Shown piece after piece: positions 1 to 13,100 of a stretch of DNA of 64,000 nucleotides (positions are counted from its first letter, which is position 1; each line of letters opens with the position of its first letter). Under the pieces are notes generated by a model, which was not told the DNA's origin, did not search any database, and worked only from the letters and a program-made list of their open reading frames with translations. Source of the DNA: Triops longicaudatus (taxonomy: Eukaryota; Arthropoda; Branchiopoda; Notostraca; Triopsidae); contig JAGQDJ010000031.1 of assembly GCA_022885665.1 (NCBI GenBank), positions 186,001 through 250,000 on the forward strand, written 5' to 3'. Made by a program: the position numbers and the translations under genes.

Positions 1-3000
1 AAAAACTCCCTCAAATCCTTGGGCTCCCCCTTGAAAATAACCCGCCAAGGGGTGAAGAAAGTGTCGATCCAACCTTTTTGCCAGGGCTTAAGGGTCGGAA
101 AAAGAAGATTAAACGTTTTACAAGATCGTTTGTGGTCGCACGATCGGAAGATTTTTAAAGTAAAGGGACATTGTCCAGTGCCCAAATTTTTTCCCTGGGG
201 TATAAAAATGGGAATGACCTTTTCTTCTTGGGTCTCTCTCTGTCCGGGTTCATGGGCTAGAGACATTTTAGATCACTATGTAATTGACCCTTGTTATGTC
301 ATTTTTTAAAGTTTTTTTTTCCTAACTTTTAAAAATCGTCATAAAACACCGATCTTGTGCCGCACGCCGGGCTTATCGTCTGAGAAATTTGAATTACTTT
401 ATATCCTCGTTCCAGATAACCTTAACCTCCCCTTTTCTCCATTTTTTCTGAACATTTTTAACTTGGAAAAATACCGATTGTTAAGTCATCAAGCTACCAC
501 GAAAAGCCGTAACCTTTTTCTTGCCTTATCTTGAACTGAGGCTATAGCGTTTTTCCATTGGCCCAGAATTTGAATCTTGCAGAACATTTAAATTTGTCAA
601 GTTTTTCAGAAAGCCTTTTGAAGATCTGAAGGTTAAATCTTTGTTTAGGGAGAGCACGTACTATGGATTAAAAACAACTCAGACCAGACTACTAGATACC
701 AAGTGTAGTAGTGCACGTGTTCGTGTACCTGTTTTGCCGACTTCCTTGTCGAGAGTTCTCATTGACGGACGTTTTCCAATTTAAGGACGGGTGAAATTTT
801 TAAACGTGAAAAATTTACTACTGCTACTAGTGGGGGTTGGCGAGAACATAACCGTGGAACCATAGAGTACCCTATCGTAAATACGGATAGGTAGTAAACA
901 CATTTTTTTTTCAGCAAATACGTATTCGGTGTATGCTTGGTGCCAACCGTACCCAGTCAAGTATTATCAGGAAGTGCGCACCAGAAAAAGCCGGTGGTCT
1001 AGTACTAGGAGGAAAGAATGAAAAGAGAGAAGTGTCTCTCTACATATTTCGTGCAGCTAAAATTGTTTCGTGTAGGAGGATGAAATATTTCATGGTACTA
1101 GGTTCATTTTTCTTTTTCACTCGTAAGGTGGTTTTCGTGAGGAAAATTTCGAGAAGAACAAAGCTATCGAAGAGAGGGTAAGGATGTTCAAGCAAAACTA
1201 ATGCATACTGATGAGATGGCCATTGGTTGCGGCCCTTAATTTATCGCGCTTATCCATTCTGTCCCATTGCTAAAAACGTGCTAAATAAGATAACAGACTC
1301 CTTGGGTAGAAACAGGTGTCCTAGGGTATCAAATACAAATACAAGGTTAGAACTAACTTAAAAGCCTATTAGAAAAGTGTACAAATAAGTGAGGATATCT
1401 CGGGCCAATTGCGCAATTATTAATAAGTTTATGTATCAGTTTTCTCGTTGGCACCACAGAGTCGTTCACGGTGTGTAAAGGAAATTGATGAAATATCATA
1501 ACAATAAAATGAAAGAGCTTTTCCTTTTCTTTTGCCAAATGCGTCAGTATTATTACACCCATCTCTGCGCAGATAGTTGGCCATATCATGCCGAGTAACT
1601 TCAACTTGTTGTCACTGCAATTTCTAAGAAGTGCATATAGTAACAGTATTGTGCATATGGTGCAGTATGGCACGTGTGTTCCCGTTTTTAATAATTGCTT
1701 ACGGAATATGAACGCGTATAGAATGGGTCACGGAAACAATAGTTTTACTGTGTTTGTCTGTTATTATTATTATACTCAAATTAGCTTGATAACTGCGTGT
1801 ACGTGTCAAACAAAGTGTAATAACTTGCTTTCGCTTCACCATGGTGAGCATTGGAGTGATGAGCTTTGACCCCCCAAAAATTCCCCCCCCCTAGCTCTCA
1901 TCTAACACCCATAATAACCCTTCCGCGGATGTGAAAGACAATGTCCGGCACAGAGTTTTCATTGTTAACGTGTTATGAAGAGAACAAAATGTTGCGGGAA
2001 AAAACTCAGCAAATGCACTATGTCGGCTTTTGCGGTATGAAGCTTGCTTTTTTCGTATTCTGTTTTACTGCTTCTTTTTGTACGCTTTGCGGCAGTTACG
2101 TTTCTTTTGGTCTAATTTGTATAAAAAGAGAAGGCCGCTAAAAGGAAGGGGCTTTTCCAAGATGTGCAAGTTGTAATAACAAGACAATAGAGCGGTAGGT
2201 ATTGTTGGTGTACTCCCTACTGTTGCTTTAGTTCCTTTTTCATAAAAAAAGTTGCCGTGTTACCAAGGCGGTATGTATTAGGATAAGTCTCGCACTTGTT
2301 ATAATTGTTAAGCTTCCACTTTTATAGTTATATTTTTTATGTTTTTGTCTTGTATTATGCGTTATTTGAGACAAGAAAGGAAAGAAAGTGTGAGAGTCAT
2401 AAAGAACGAGTCGAATGTACATATATTTGTACATATGCAATGGCGTCTTGCAGGTTGGGTATGAGTGTTTTTTTAGAGTGGCGCCATATTAGGAATTAAC
2501 CCAGCAAGGGGTGGCTTTCTTGCTCCCTTTCTTGCATTTTGTTTAATTGCGAACGGATGGATGCAAGTGCATACGCAGACGTTTCGTTGTCTTATAATTG
2601 TTTGACCAGAGGACAGGCGAAATTTTCAACACCGGTGGCATACGAACGTCTCAAGAAATTCCGAGAAAAAGAAATGAAGCTGGAATGCTGGAGAATGGCA
2701 TTCGCGTGCATTGTTTGGAGTTAATGCCAGACTCGCTATTGTTGTCCTCCCACCTCAAGTCAGTGTGTAAGTTGTTTGAAGGGCGAGACCTCTAAAACTG
2801 ACACACAAACCGAGGATAAGTGACAGTGATCCATTCCGCTGTGTAAAGCTGCTATGGCTCGCATAAGGAGTTTATTGATAACCCTTTACCACGTAGGGAA
2901 CCCCCAGTACGACGAGTGTCCGCTCGACTAGTATCGTAGGGACCTACAAAGCAATACAAGATAGTATTGTACGTTGTCCATTCTGAAAAACCGTTTCCTA

Positions 3001-6000
3001 GCGTCAGAAACGAGAATTGCACGTATGCAGTTTATAACCCGAATATAGGTATAGTACCTAATTGCTTACTCACGGAAACCACTGCTTTTAACCGTTCTCG
3101 GAAATTGCATATAGGAACCGCATTTTAACGGTGGCATTCCCATTTTTCGTTTGTAGAATGCTTTTACAAGCTGTCCGAAAATTGTTCTCATAGGTGATGG
3201 CTTTAGTGCGCCTATAGCCCCGCGGATGGCGCTGATGACAATCCCTTTAAATAAGACTAAAAATTTCACAGAGATTCTTAGATTTCAAGGAATTTCATGA
3301 ACCTAGACAAATGTATTTATAAGCGTCTATTTCATTAAATTAATCGTGATTCTTTTTATTCAAAGTGGACAATCCTACATGTAGCCCGTATCTCAATCCT
3401 TGCAACGTGTATAGAACAATAGTATAAACCAAAAATCACACCTGCGGTAACTGAAAAAAGAATCCGATCACTAACCGTAATAATTTCTAGCATGAAAGGA
3501 CGCATCTATCTATTTCCTTTTTTAAAATAAGGCAGCGACTTAAACTCAACAGGACATTTGTTATTCTAAATAAATACACAAAAATGATAAAGACAACAAG
3601 TTGATGATCTCGAAAAAGGACAAAACTGCTAAGGTATTGTCCTAAAACTATATTTTACCAAACCCAAACTTATTTGCAAACCATGACGATCTAAATTGTA
3701 TAGCCTTATGTTAAGAAAACTTCCTTGCAATCAGTTATTGTGTAAAACTAACAGAAATGGCATCCTGCGGGACATGGGATATTTAAGGCATATGAGTATT
3801 CTTGTATTGCCCGACACGTTGGATTTGAGACTCCCTTCAAGTACGAAGTAGCCTTTGTAGCAAAGGCCATAGGTACAATACGCTTCCTGTCATGGGTTCG
3901 CGGCTGCAAAATAGCTGTCTTGAGTTTGATTGGGCAAGACAAACTTTCTTTGCGATGCTCTCGTAGTTTCCGAAGACCCAAGTATAGCTGTAGAAGTTCT
4001 TCGTTACCAGCTTTTCGACAAGAACTGTACCCGTAATGAAATTAACAGATTTTTTCAGGATACAAAAAATGCTGTCTTCTCTACTCTGCGTGATAACCCC
4101 TATCGCCTCCACCCCTTACCGGGGTCTTAATAATACATAATGAGCCTTGGGTGGGTCAGACTTAGGCACTAGACTGCATCTGTCTCATTTCCTTAGAGTA
4201 GCTTTTTTTACGAAAAAAAAATTGAGAAGTTGGGTTTTCATGTGAAATTGAAGCCTGCGTGATCTTCACTACTTATTTACTTCCAAGTGGTACCCGAAAC
4301 TTTTCCCTTGTTACTATTATCGAAGTTACGCTCCGTGAAAGGGGGAGTTTAAGATATATTGCAAACAGATATTTTTCAAAAGGAAATCCTTGGAGAAGTG
4401 ACACTGAAACGCTGCACTTCAAAGTTAGAGATACTTTACTAGTTCACCATTTTGGGTATGTGAAGTAGCATGACGTCACCTTGTTTGAGTTTAGCTTCCT
4501 TTTGCAAACCAAGAGCTATTTAGGCCAATTAAAGCTCATCTAGAGCTATCAAAGCTCGCAACGAAGATTTTATAAAAGACACAAATGGTGTAAACACAAG
4601 AGGTGCAACTCGTGTGCATTTCCTTTTCGTTTATTTTTCTTTCTCTGTAATTAGGGAGATACACACGCGGTAATAGCTAGTCTCCTTGCACAAATTTCGG
4701 TCTGAGATGACACTTTTTCATGTTTGGGGCTTTTAAACAGGGAGCAATTCGATAAAGGGTTAGAAAAGGGTACCCAGTTTGTTACGTTCATTACAAAATG
4801 GGTGGTTTTTCTGTACATTAGCCTTATTTTCTTCCGTTTCTCAACGAACAAGCTACTTTTGACTGACGGCTTTGAGCGGGGTTGGGTTCTTAATTTCTCT
4901 AATTACTCGAGCGGGACAATTTGTTTGCAAGCGGATGTAATTTGTTGCATTGTCATTTGCGATGTGAATGTGATACAAGCTTTGGAATGCTTGTCCCCGA
5001 AAAGCGTGTACATTTTTACCCCTTCAGACACAAAAAGCAAAAAGATAATTCTTAGTGGCTGTTTTGCAGGCGATGCTCTTATTAACTATCGTATATGTAA
5101 ATGGTATGCTCGTCTGCCAGCTTCCGGTTAATTCCTCCTTAAGGGCTTAAATCATGCTCTTTTCTTTGTCATTGTGATTAACGAGCAGCATTACTAAGGT
5201 TTTATGTATTTCCTTGTGTTCAAAGCGCTTTTTGACAAAATTTATGAGATGGTTCTAGCAGAAGATATCGTTGTACAAGTGTAAATCAGATTTTCATCCT
5301 CACCTGAAGACTCCAAAAATTGTGTTCGTTATGTAAATCTAGATGACAGTCACATAAAATTTTTTGCAAACTTCAGCACGAAAGCTTATTTCTACCATGA
5401 GCATTTTCTCACAGAATTAACTTCCCATAATGAATTATTATTATTACGCCCTTATCAAGCGTTTTATTGTGAAGTTATAATGTTTATTAGCATTATTATA
5501 TTAAGTTCGTGCATAATATTTTATGCAAAATTTCCAGAGAAAAATCTCAAGTGACATAAACGGATAAGGATACTTTAGTCGCGTAGAAAGTCATAGCAAA
5601 TTCTAACCTTTTCGCGGCTTAGAAGTTTACGTAGGAGAAACAAATTTTAATTGTCAATAACGCTCTCGAATTAGAAGACCCTAGAAACTAGAGTTTGTTT
5701 ATAGCGAATGTGATAATTATAAAAAGAGGAAGACTGTAATTATTTCAGCGAAGGAAATTAAATGTCCTTTTCTTTTTCCCAAGGTAATCAAATGTCGTCT
5801 TCTAATGTCGTGGAGTACAGAGAAGCTCACTTTACGTTTTTCTCTTACGCTTTTTATGGCCGACAGGCAGGCTAGTGTTTTATATTTTTTGCTCGGTTAT
5901 TTCCCCCTTTGCCTTTTTCCCTGTCTCGGTTCTGTTATGGTTATTGTACTCGTGTATGCTTGTCTTTCTTTCATTCATTTCATTTCGTTTCGATTGTGGT

Positions 6001-6465
6001 GAATCCGAGGAGAAAAATCCATTAGGACACGGTGGACGTCACGCAGCGTGCATATATAACAAGCTTCAATTACGACTTTCTTTCCATTTCTTTCTATTTT
6101 GTCGCTCTTGATTCTCGTCTTGCGTTCTTACACATTGAGGAAAAAAGTGGATGGCTGAGGCAGCCGAAAATGGAAACTCGAAGAGTGGAGTGAGAGGAAA
6201 GGAGAAAGATGGAAAGGAGGCTGAGTGCTTTTTAAGTAAAAACGCGGGATACAGTCATTTAGAGTGATTAGCGCTCGTAAAATGCCACGTGTTGGAGGGT
6301 GGAGACAGTGGCGCTGATTTAGCTCGTGGCTAAATGGGGAGCAGGGAATCAGTTCAGGAAGAGGGGGTATAATGCAGTCTATAGGCCTTAATCTCATTGT
6401 ATTTCTACTCATATGGAAGACGCTGTCAGCACCTTAACACCAGGCAGGGCTTATTCGGCTCCAAA

Positions 6466-6620
6466 AGCGAATTCAGTTGGGAGAGCCCGTGCGCACTGAG
6501 TTTTTCAAGCACAGACAGCCTGTGTGCTTGAGAAAGGAAATTTCTCTCAGCTTTCAAATCACAGTGAATAGCTGTATTTGAAAAAATCAGTGCGCACTGA
6601 CTCTCTCAACTGAATTTGCT
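6466..6620. mobile_element. foldback MITE-like element with about 50-bp inverted ends
   Basis: The left end (6466-6514) and the reverse complement of the right end (6572-6620) match over about 49 bp with only a few mismatches. Both contain the core GTGCGCACTGA and the outer motif AATTCAGTTG. Between the arms lies a second, perfect 8-bp hairpin (CAAGCACA at 6507-6514 with TGTGCTTG at 6523-6530), so the left arm can pair in two ways. The element is 155 bp and has no coding capacity. No clear target duplication is visible, so the superfamily is unknown. Confidence 0.7.
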
Positions 6621-6980
6621 ATAATGTAATTATTGGCCTATCGAGAAACTGAAGCTTAGTGCCATGTTATATTGATAAAATGTCAATGATTTCTTGTTTT
6701 GCTACGAGATGCTACTCAGTGTTATTCACTGTATTCTATAGTAGAGTTAATGCGATACTTCTGAAATATGAGTGACTATATCACGACTTGAAAGTTAAGA
6801 TCTACACGGTACGTGTAAGACATGGATGAATCGTGCACGGCTGTGCGTATAAGGCTTATTATGAACGTCAAAGCGGCTTAAAACGATTTGTAGGTTGGGA
6901 AGTTTAGAGACACAGCTAAGACCCGCGGAATTGATAATAACGAAAAGGAACTGAAAACATCCCATCGTGAATTATTTTTC

Positions 6981-7006
6981 TTTTTTTTTTTTTTTTTTTT
7001 TTTTTT
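6981..7006. repeat. poly-T tract
   Basis: A run of 26 consecutive T, with further T-rich sequence just upstream and a shorter T run near 7061-7071. It could be a decayed retroposon poly-A tail read from the minus strand, but no retroposon body or target duplication is evident. Confidence 0.8.
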
Positions 7007-8164
7007 GCTTAATACGACTTCAGTTGATTCGTACAAATACGCAAAAAGCTTTTATATGTCTTTTTTTTTTTTGGTAAGTAGGCAACTTGTGCATTCAGTG
7101 AAATGGTGACCGAATTTTCGCGCTTGTGCTGTATGGTAATAGAATTCCACGGCGGCTTCCTGTTGAGTAGCAGTAGCTTCAGTCTTCGCTGATAGATGGC
7201 CATAGCGTTGTATGTCCCCACTCACGTAGCTAACCAAGCAAACGCTGACATTAAAAAAATTAAGAAGCGTATAAAAAGATACACGGCGTTGGAAATCAAC
7301 TGAAGAGGTTTCAATAAGGTGAAAACAAAAACGAAATGTGTACCCATTTCCGAGAAGTCGATGAAGCTTCGTCTCTTACGGTCACAATAGAAAAAATATA
7401 TGTATCACAAAAGCAATTTGTTACTTGGGGTGATCTTTTCGAAACTAAGACATTGCTTTCATTATATTTTTCTTCGGAGAACATGGGGTTAATTTACTAT
7501 AAAATTGATGAATATTTTAAAGATAGTTATAAAATGATATTAGGGATCAACGAAGTAAGACAATTTCATATTTAATTAAATAAGACTGTCGAAGTCAATT
7601 CGTGGCAAATGCGACGTCAGTTTTCGTCAAAAAATCTATATTTAGTTTGAGGTCCAAATTTACACAACGAGTTTGCAATCTTGAAAGAAACTGTTTTGAT
7701 TCTGATGAGCCTCCCATTCCTACGAAAATACAACTGGGGATATAGTCAACGACTCGTAGCTTGTATATCGAAGTTCTTCATTTTCTTCCGATTATGGGCC
7801 CTCTTCGGAAGAATGACCAGGGTGAATTTTCACCATATATATTTAGCATTGAATAAATGCCTTCTATCTACATACAGTTTCCTTACCCTACAAATGCTGA
7901 CCTACAATGATCATAATAAAAATGATAAAATGTCCCCCGAAAAATGTAAGCAATGGTACGTTTTTATAGTTTTTTTTTTTCAAATAGACGAACCACGCCA
8001 ACATTTCGGCGTATTATCATCTTCAGCTTTCTTGATCGTTTCTAAATGAGAGTAGATAAAATGTAAGAAGCGAATCTCGTGCAATTACGCTAAAAAAAAT
8101 CTATAAAACACTGAAAAATAATTTATAAAATGCTTACAATATTACATATTTACACAATTATCTT

Positions 8165-10153
8165 AAAACAAACTTTTACAAAGATTTTATTTTGAAAGTG
8201 CAGCTCAGCACACTTGTATTTATACAGGAGAGGAAAAGGCAGTACATAAGCAAAACAAATAGCCCTCCTTCCTGTTTGCTCCATACACAATAACCAACCA
8301 AAACTTATACACACAAGTCTTTCCAAAGAAATTGCAGTCAAAATGCACGTTTTCTACCGTCATCCCTGGTCATGCAAAATAAACTTTGGCTACGTGCATT
8401 AATTACAACCCCGTTCCCAGCAAAAAATAATAATTGGCACCCCTCGCATAAAAGACAAATTACCCTCAAAACAATCTCCATCCCACTTAGTCCAAAAATA
8501 GGATACATCTTGAAACAAACACAGCGAGTTCGTAGCAACACAATTACCAAACAGAGGAATGGCCAACCTATTTAAATATACTCTTATTCTCCCAAAAATC
8601 TCGTCACTCGAAGAAAAAATGAGAGCCAATTTGACAACTTCAAAAGTGCGCTGCAAACTGTTTAAACAGCACAATTAAAGGCCCACGACATTCCATTATA
8701 CATAATTTTTTTCGTGTGTATATGGACATTTATATAGTGCTCAACATATCAAATGTATCTCTATAAATAGTCTTTGGATCCCAACACAATTTCTCTTTCC
8801 TTTAACATGTAACAAGGAAAAGCAAAAAAAGAGATTATTTAAAAAATAAAGAAATCGGTAAATTTTCTGGCTGCCTGCAGTACTACTGCTAGTAGAAAAA
8901 AAGGGAGGCAAGCACAAGAGTTCATTTCATTATCAAAGGAATGATACAGAGTGGCATTGTTAGACTTTTTCGCGCTTTCCCTTTCAGAAACGTAATCAAG
9001 CTTGTTGAATCAGGCATTAGAGACAAAAGCCTAAGACCTTGACAATTAACTGGCAGTGTTTACCCTCCACTAAATGCTCTTCCGCCTAAAAAAAAAGTGT
9101 CTTTTTCAGCTTTTTAAATTTTTCATGATTCTTCACATGGACGCTTTTGGCTAAAGAGGTAAACACTTAGATTGAATAATTTACGCTTGTTTTTAAGAGA
9201 ATACAGAGAAGATATAGATGTTTTTCATTTTTTTAACTTTTAACTGGATTGAGTAACAAGTACCGTATAGTACCATATATAAAAATAGAGTTTAGGTATC
9301 GTTTCATGAGCACCAGGAGGAAAACAAAGAAATCGCACGACGAGTCTCCATTAAACCGCGATAGTAATTTTCTATAAATTCTATCTACCCAATACGCAAA
9401 ACAGCGGGTAATGTGCAGCTCCAGGTCTCCGTAATGTAAACAGCCATGATTTTTTCCCATTCATTAAGATAACTAGGCTATATTTGATATACGGGCAAAA
9501 AACCTTGGCTCTACAGTTTCCAACTTCACCGAAAAAGTTCCTTTACATCTCATCTCCTAACTTAATGCCCTTCCCAAGCTGCGGTTTTGTCATTGTGCTT
9601 CTACCCTAAACTTTCTTGAACCATCTCAAATATCTTACTTCAGAATATCGTAAAAATTTTCCAGCTCTGCAACACACCTTCCAGAAGAAAAAAATTCCTC
9701 ATTCGGCGTTCTTTTTTATACTTCCGGGAATGTCCAACTGCTTTATGAGAAAGCCAGAAATGTCCTACTGGTTTCGAATGCGCGGGGATTTTGGCAAAAT
9801 AGTAAAATTCAACCAATCAAGCTTCCTAAGCTAATTTATCCCCTCTTTGCATGCCCTTTTGCATGTTCTTGCACTTGTTTTTGCTAAGTACACATTTGCC
9901 ACTTGCCCCGAGAGTTTTCACTGAAAGTTTCCCCTCGTTTCCTTCATTACATCTTTTTCAACAGTCTGCTCAGTTCATTGGCTGCCCTTGCCTGGTCCCA
10001 TTTTTGTTTAATGCCTACTTTTAGAGCGCTCTTGGACACAACAATGTGAGAGGGGAAGAGAACAAGGGAAAGTAAGATTGACAAAGACAATACCCTGAAT
10101 CATTTCATGGGCGATGAAAAGTTCTCTCCCAGTCATGTTGTAACTATCCTTTC
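8165..10153 (-). other. FNDC3: probable 3' untranslated region of FNDC3
   Basis: This AT-rich stretch follows the FNDC3 stop codon (10154-10156) on the minus strand and contains no convincing frame. The best candidate poly(A) signal is AATAAA on the minus strand at 8186-8191, which would give a 3'UTR of about 2 kb. The 3' end is inferred; transcripts are needed to fix it. Confidence 0.4.
8186..8191 (-). terminator. candidate poly(A) signal of FNDC3
   Basis: Minus-strand AATAAA (TTTATT on plus), roughly 1.96 kb downstream of the FNDC3 stop. It was chosen because the sequence below it no longer resembles the UTR stretch. Shorter 3'UTRs with variant signals are equally possible. Confidence 0.3.
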
Positions 10154-13100
10154 TTAACGGGAAAACACTTGCTGGACGATGATGGCCATCAGTAAGGCAA
10201 AGAAGCAGAAGCCTAATAAGATAATCAAGGCTCGCTGATTATCTGTCAACGGTTTTCGCGTCTTCTCCACATGCTGCAGAAAAAAAAAAAACATTAATGC
10301 CTAACGTTCTACACGTATTTTATATAGTAAATTCGTACTCTTACTGGTGAAGAGGAAGGTTTCTGGGTTGTTTTCACAGGGATTAATGCAGTGGTATTAA
10401 AAAGAGTGGGCGGTGAAAAGGCTCCTTGCAATTCTCCCCAGTCACCAGTTCGCACTGGGCTAACTCGGACACTATACTCGACTCCGGGCTCCAAGCCTTC
10501 CAATAACCATGTCGTATTACTTGTCCTTACGCTCCGCTGTTAAATAAAAGATAAATAAGTACATAAATTAAAAGAAATAAAAATCTGGGTAAAACAAAAT
10601 ACATTAGAAATGCGAGTTCACGACTCTAGCTATAACTCGCGAAGAGCATAATCAAGAAAGTGAATTTACTTTTGATGAGTCCGGATCTTTTGATTTTTCA
10701 AGTCGGACCAAGTACTCGATCTTGTCCTCGCTGTCAAGGATACTACAATTCGGCCATTCCACTTTACAACTCCTTTCCATGACACTGTAAACTTTAATTC
10801 CTAGATAGATAAAAAAAAAACAAAAAAAAAAAAACATACAACTAAGTTGTTGATTCTTCCAATTCTACAACTATCTACCTTTCAAGGCCGTAGGTGGGGC
10901 TCTGGATGTCTTGAATACCACCGGGCTCGAGTACGGTCCCTGTCCTACTTCATTCGAGGCACAAATGCGGAATTCATAACTTGTTAATTCCTCTAGCCGC
11001 GTCACTTTGTACTGCAACGCTGGTCCGTGATACTCTTCGAAAAACCTGAGAAAATACACACATGCAATATTTTTCTTTATGACGACCAGTGGAACCGATC
11101 ACGAAGCACATTAATAAAAGCCTCGAAAGTGTAAAAATTACTCAGAATCTCCAGCGTTCTTGATTTCGAGGGTATACTGTGTGAAATCCACGTTTTTGTC
11201 GGCCCATTTGAGCCTCAGATAGTTATGGCCCACGGCCAAACACTCTAAGCGCGGGGGTGAAGGTGGTGACCGCTCCGTTACGGCTTTGATAGATGAAGAA
11301 AACGCACCTTCGCCTATTCCGTTCACACCTTGGACTCTCACCCTAGTAGAAACACATAAATTAGCCTATTGTTGCTCACGAACTCCACTTTCATAAAAAT
11401 TATAAGGATAAACAAAATAAAATATTAACTTTCCAGAAAAGATCATTAAAACAATCTGCTTACCGGTATACAGTATCCGGTACTAAATCGGTTAAGACGA
11501 TATGTGGCAACGCATCAGGCGTGGCTTGGATGAACTTTTCAGTGCCCCACTCTACGTTATAGTATGAGATGGCTGACCCATGCGCTGCTGCTGGATTCCA
11601 CGCTAAACTTAATGACTGCGAGGTTGCACTTTCTACCCGTAACCCTGTAGGAGCCCCGGGAGTGGAAGGGGGCGTGGTTACGCGACCTGCGGGCGAGTAG
11701 GGGCTCGCACCAGCCGCATTAAATGCCTATATTAACAACGTAATTTACTAAATTCACCCAACGTTAAGTTCCTGCATCAAATCTACAACACGGTTTCTCA
11801 CATAATTTGTCTAAATATTTATCTTGATTCAGATAATTACCTGAACTCGGAAGAGATACAAAACTGCAGGTGCTAAGCCCCTGACTTCATAACTTGTAGC
11901 AGGACCGGTGTAGACAGTTTGATAATGAAAACCGACTTCATCGCCTTCAGGTAACAGGTCTTCTGCAATGGGCGTACCCATTTCAAGTCTATATTCCGTA
12001 ATTACCGCTCCGTTGTTCAGAGGAACGTCCCACGTGACTAAGGCCGTGTGTGGCGTGCGCAAAGAAACGTTCAATTCGCGAGGAGCATCCGGCGGCCCAG
12101 CCCCACTAATTGCCTCTAAAGCAGGCGACCATTGCCCCGCCTACAGTGAAACCACACCATATATAATTTACAGTGGTCAAGGCAGAATATTTCATTCTTT
12201 GCACTCGTAACTCAAATCTGTTACGAATTGACACAATCCACCTTAACTTTTCAGACTTTTCGGTCACTTGCCACTTTGCCAGCTTTGCAGCGTTATTTTT
12301 ACAGACTAAAGTTCGATTAAGTGACTAAGCTGTACAGTACTCTCTCCCTCTCTCTCTCTTGAAAAAATAACAAAATAAAACGGTCACGACAAAGCGGCGT
12401 ATGCTAATGGCACAGCAATGCTGGCGACAGAAGCTCAGCAGGACAGGAACGTTCGAAAGAGTCTGAATGGTACACATCCGCCTCAACGTTGTGGCGTTAA
12501 GCATGGGAAGTCTGTTGGGTCTCTTTTTTCTTTCTTTTTTTTCAATACTACACACAGTGTAATGTTATTCTAACTTACCCCCACTCGGTTAATAGCTCGA
12601 ACTTGGAATAAATACGGTCTTCCGGGCGAAAGTGAAGCTACGGTACACTCAAGTTCTCTTCCGACGTACGCTACACGACTGGAGTTATCTGGATTCGTTA
12701 ACATAACTTCGTAACTACTAATAATTGCTCCTCCATCTGTGGCGGGTGGTCCTATAATACAATATTAAGTAAACATGTTAGATAAGAGAATTACACCTCC
12801 CGGGGAAAAATTTTGACAACAAATAGTTTTCCTCGTTAATACTCGAATGATCATCATTAATAAATTTCACGTACGAAATAATCTCCTGTATATAACAAAT
12901 TGTAAGACTCATTACTCTGTTACTTTTAAACTTTCATTTGAAGAAAAAATTCTAAAATTACTGGGTAGATCTCTTTTGATTTCAAAAGAAGTTCTACCAA
13001 AACGTTTAAGGTAATTTTCAAACGAAAATCTTCAAAATCATCCTTACAAGAGACAGGCTTACAAAAACTTAGTACTAACATCAGAACTTTTCAAAATTTT

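Larger units (their letters stand above)
1..8149. other. intergenic DNA without a supportable gene
   Basis: No reading frame here shows a recognisable domain, biased coding composition or a consistent set of splice sites. The longest open frames (4724-5131 plus, 7681-8049 plus) have random-looking translations rich in Phe, Ile and Lys, as expected of AT-rich non-coding DNA. The region contains a short foldback MITE (6466-6620) and a poly-T run (6981-7006), both listed separately. An unseen non-coding RNA or a distal exon of a neighbouring gene cannot be excluded. Confidence 0.6.

Noticed and set aside
4724..5131. 135-codon plus-strand ORF in the left intergenic region
   Set aside because: Translation is rich in Ile, Phe, Cys and Lys with no motif, and there is no nearby splice or promoter support.
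7681..8049. 122-codon plus-strand ORF
   Set aside because: No recognisable domain, starts at a non-ATG codon and ends in a poly-T region; consistent with chance.
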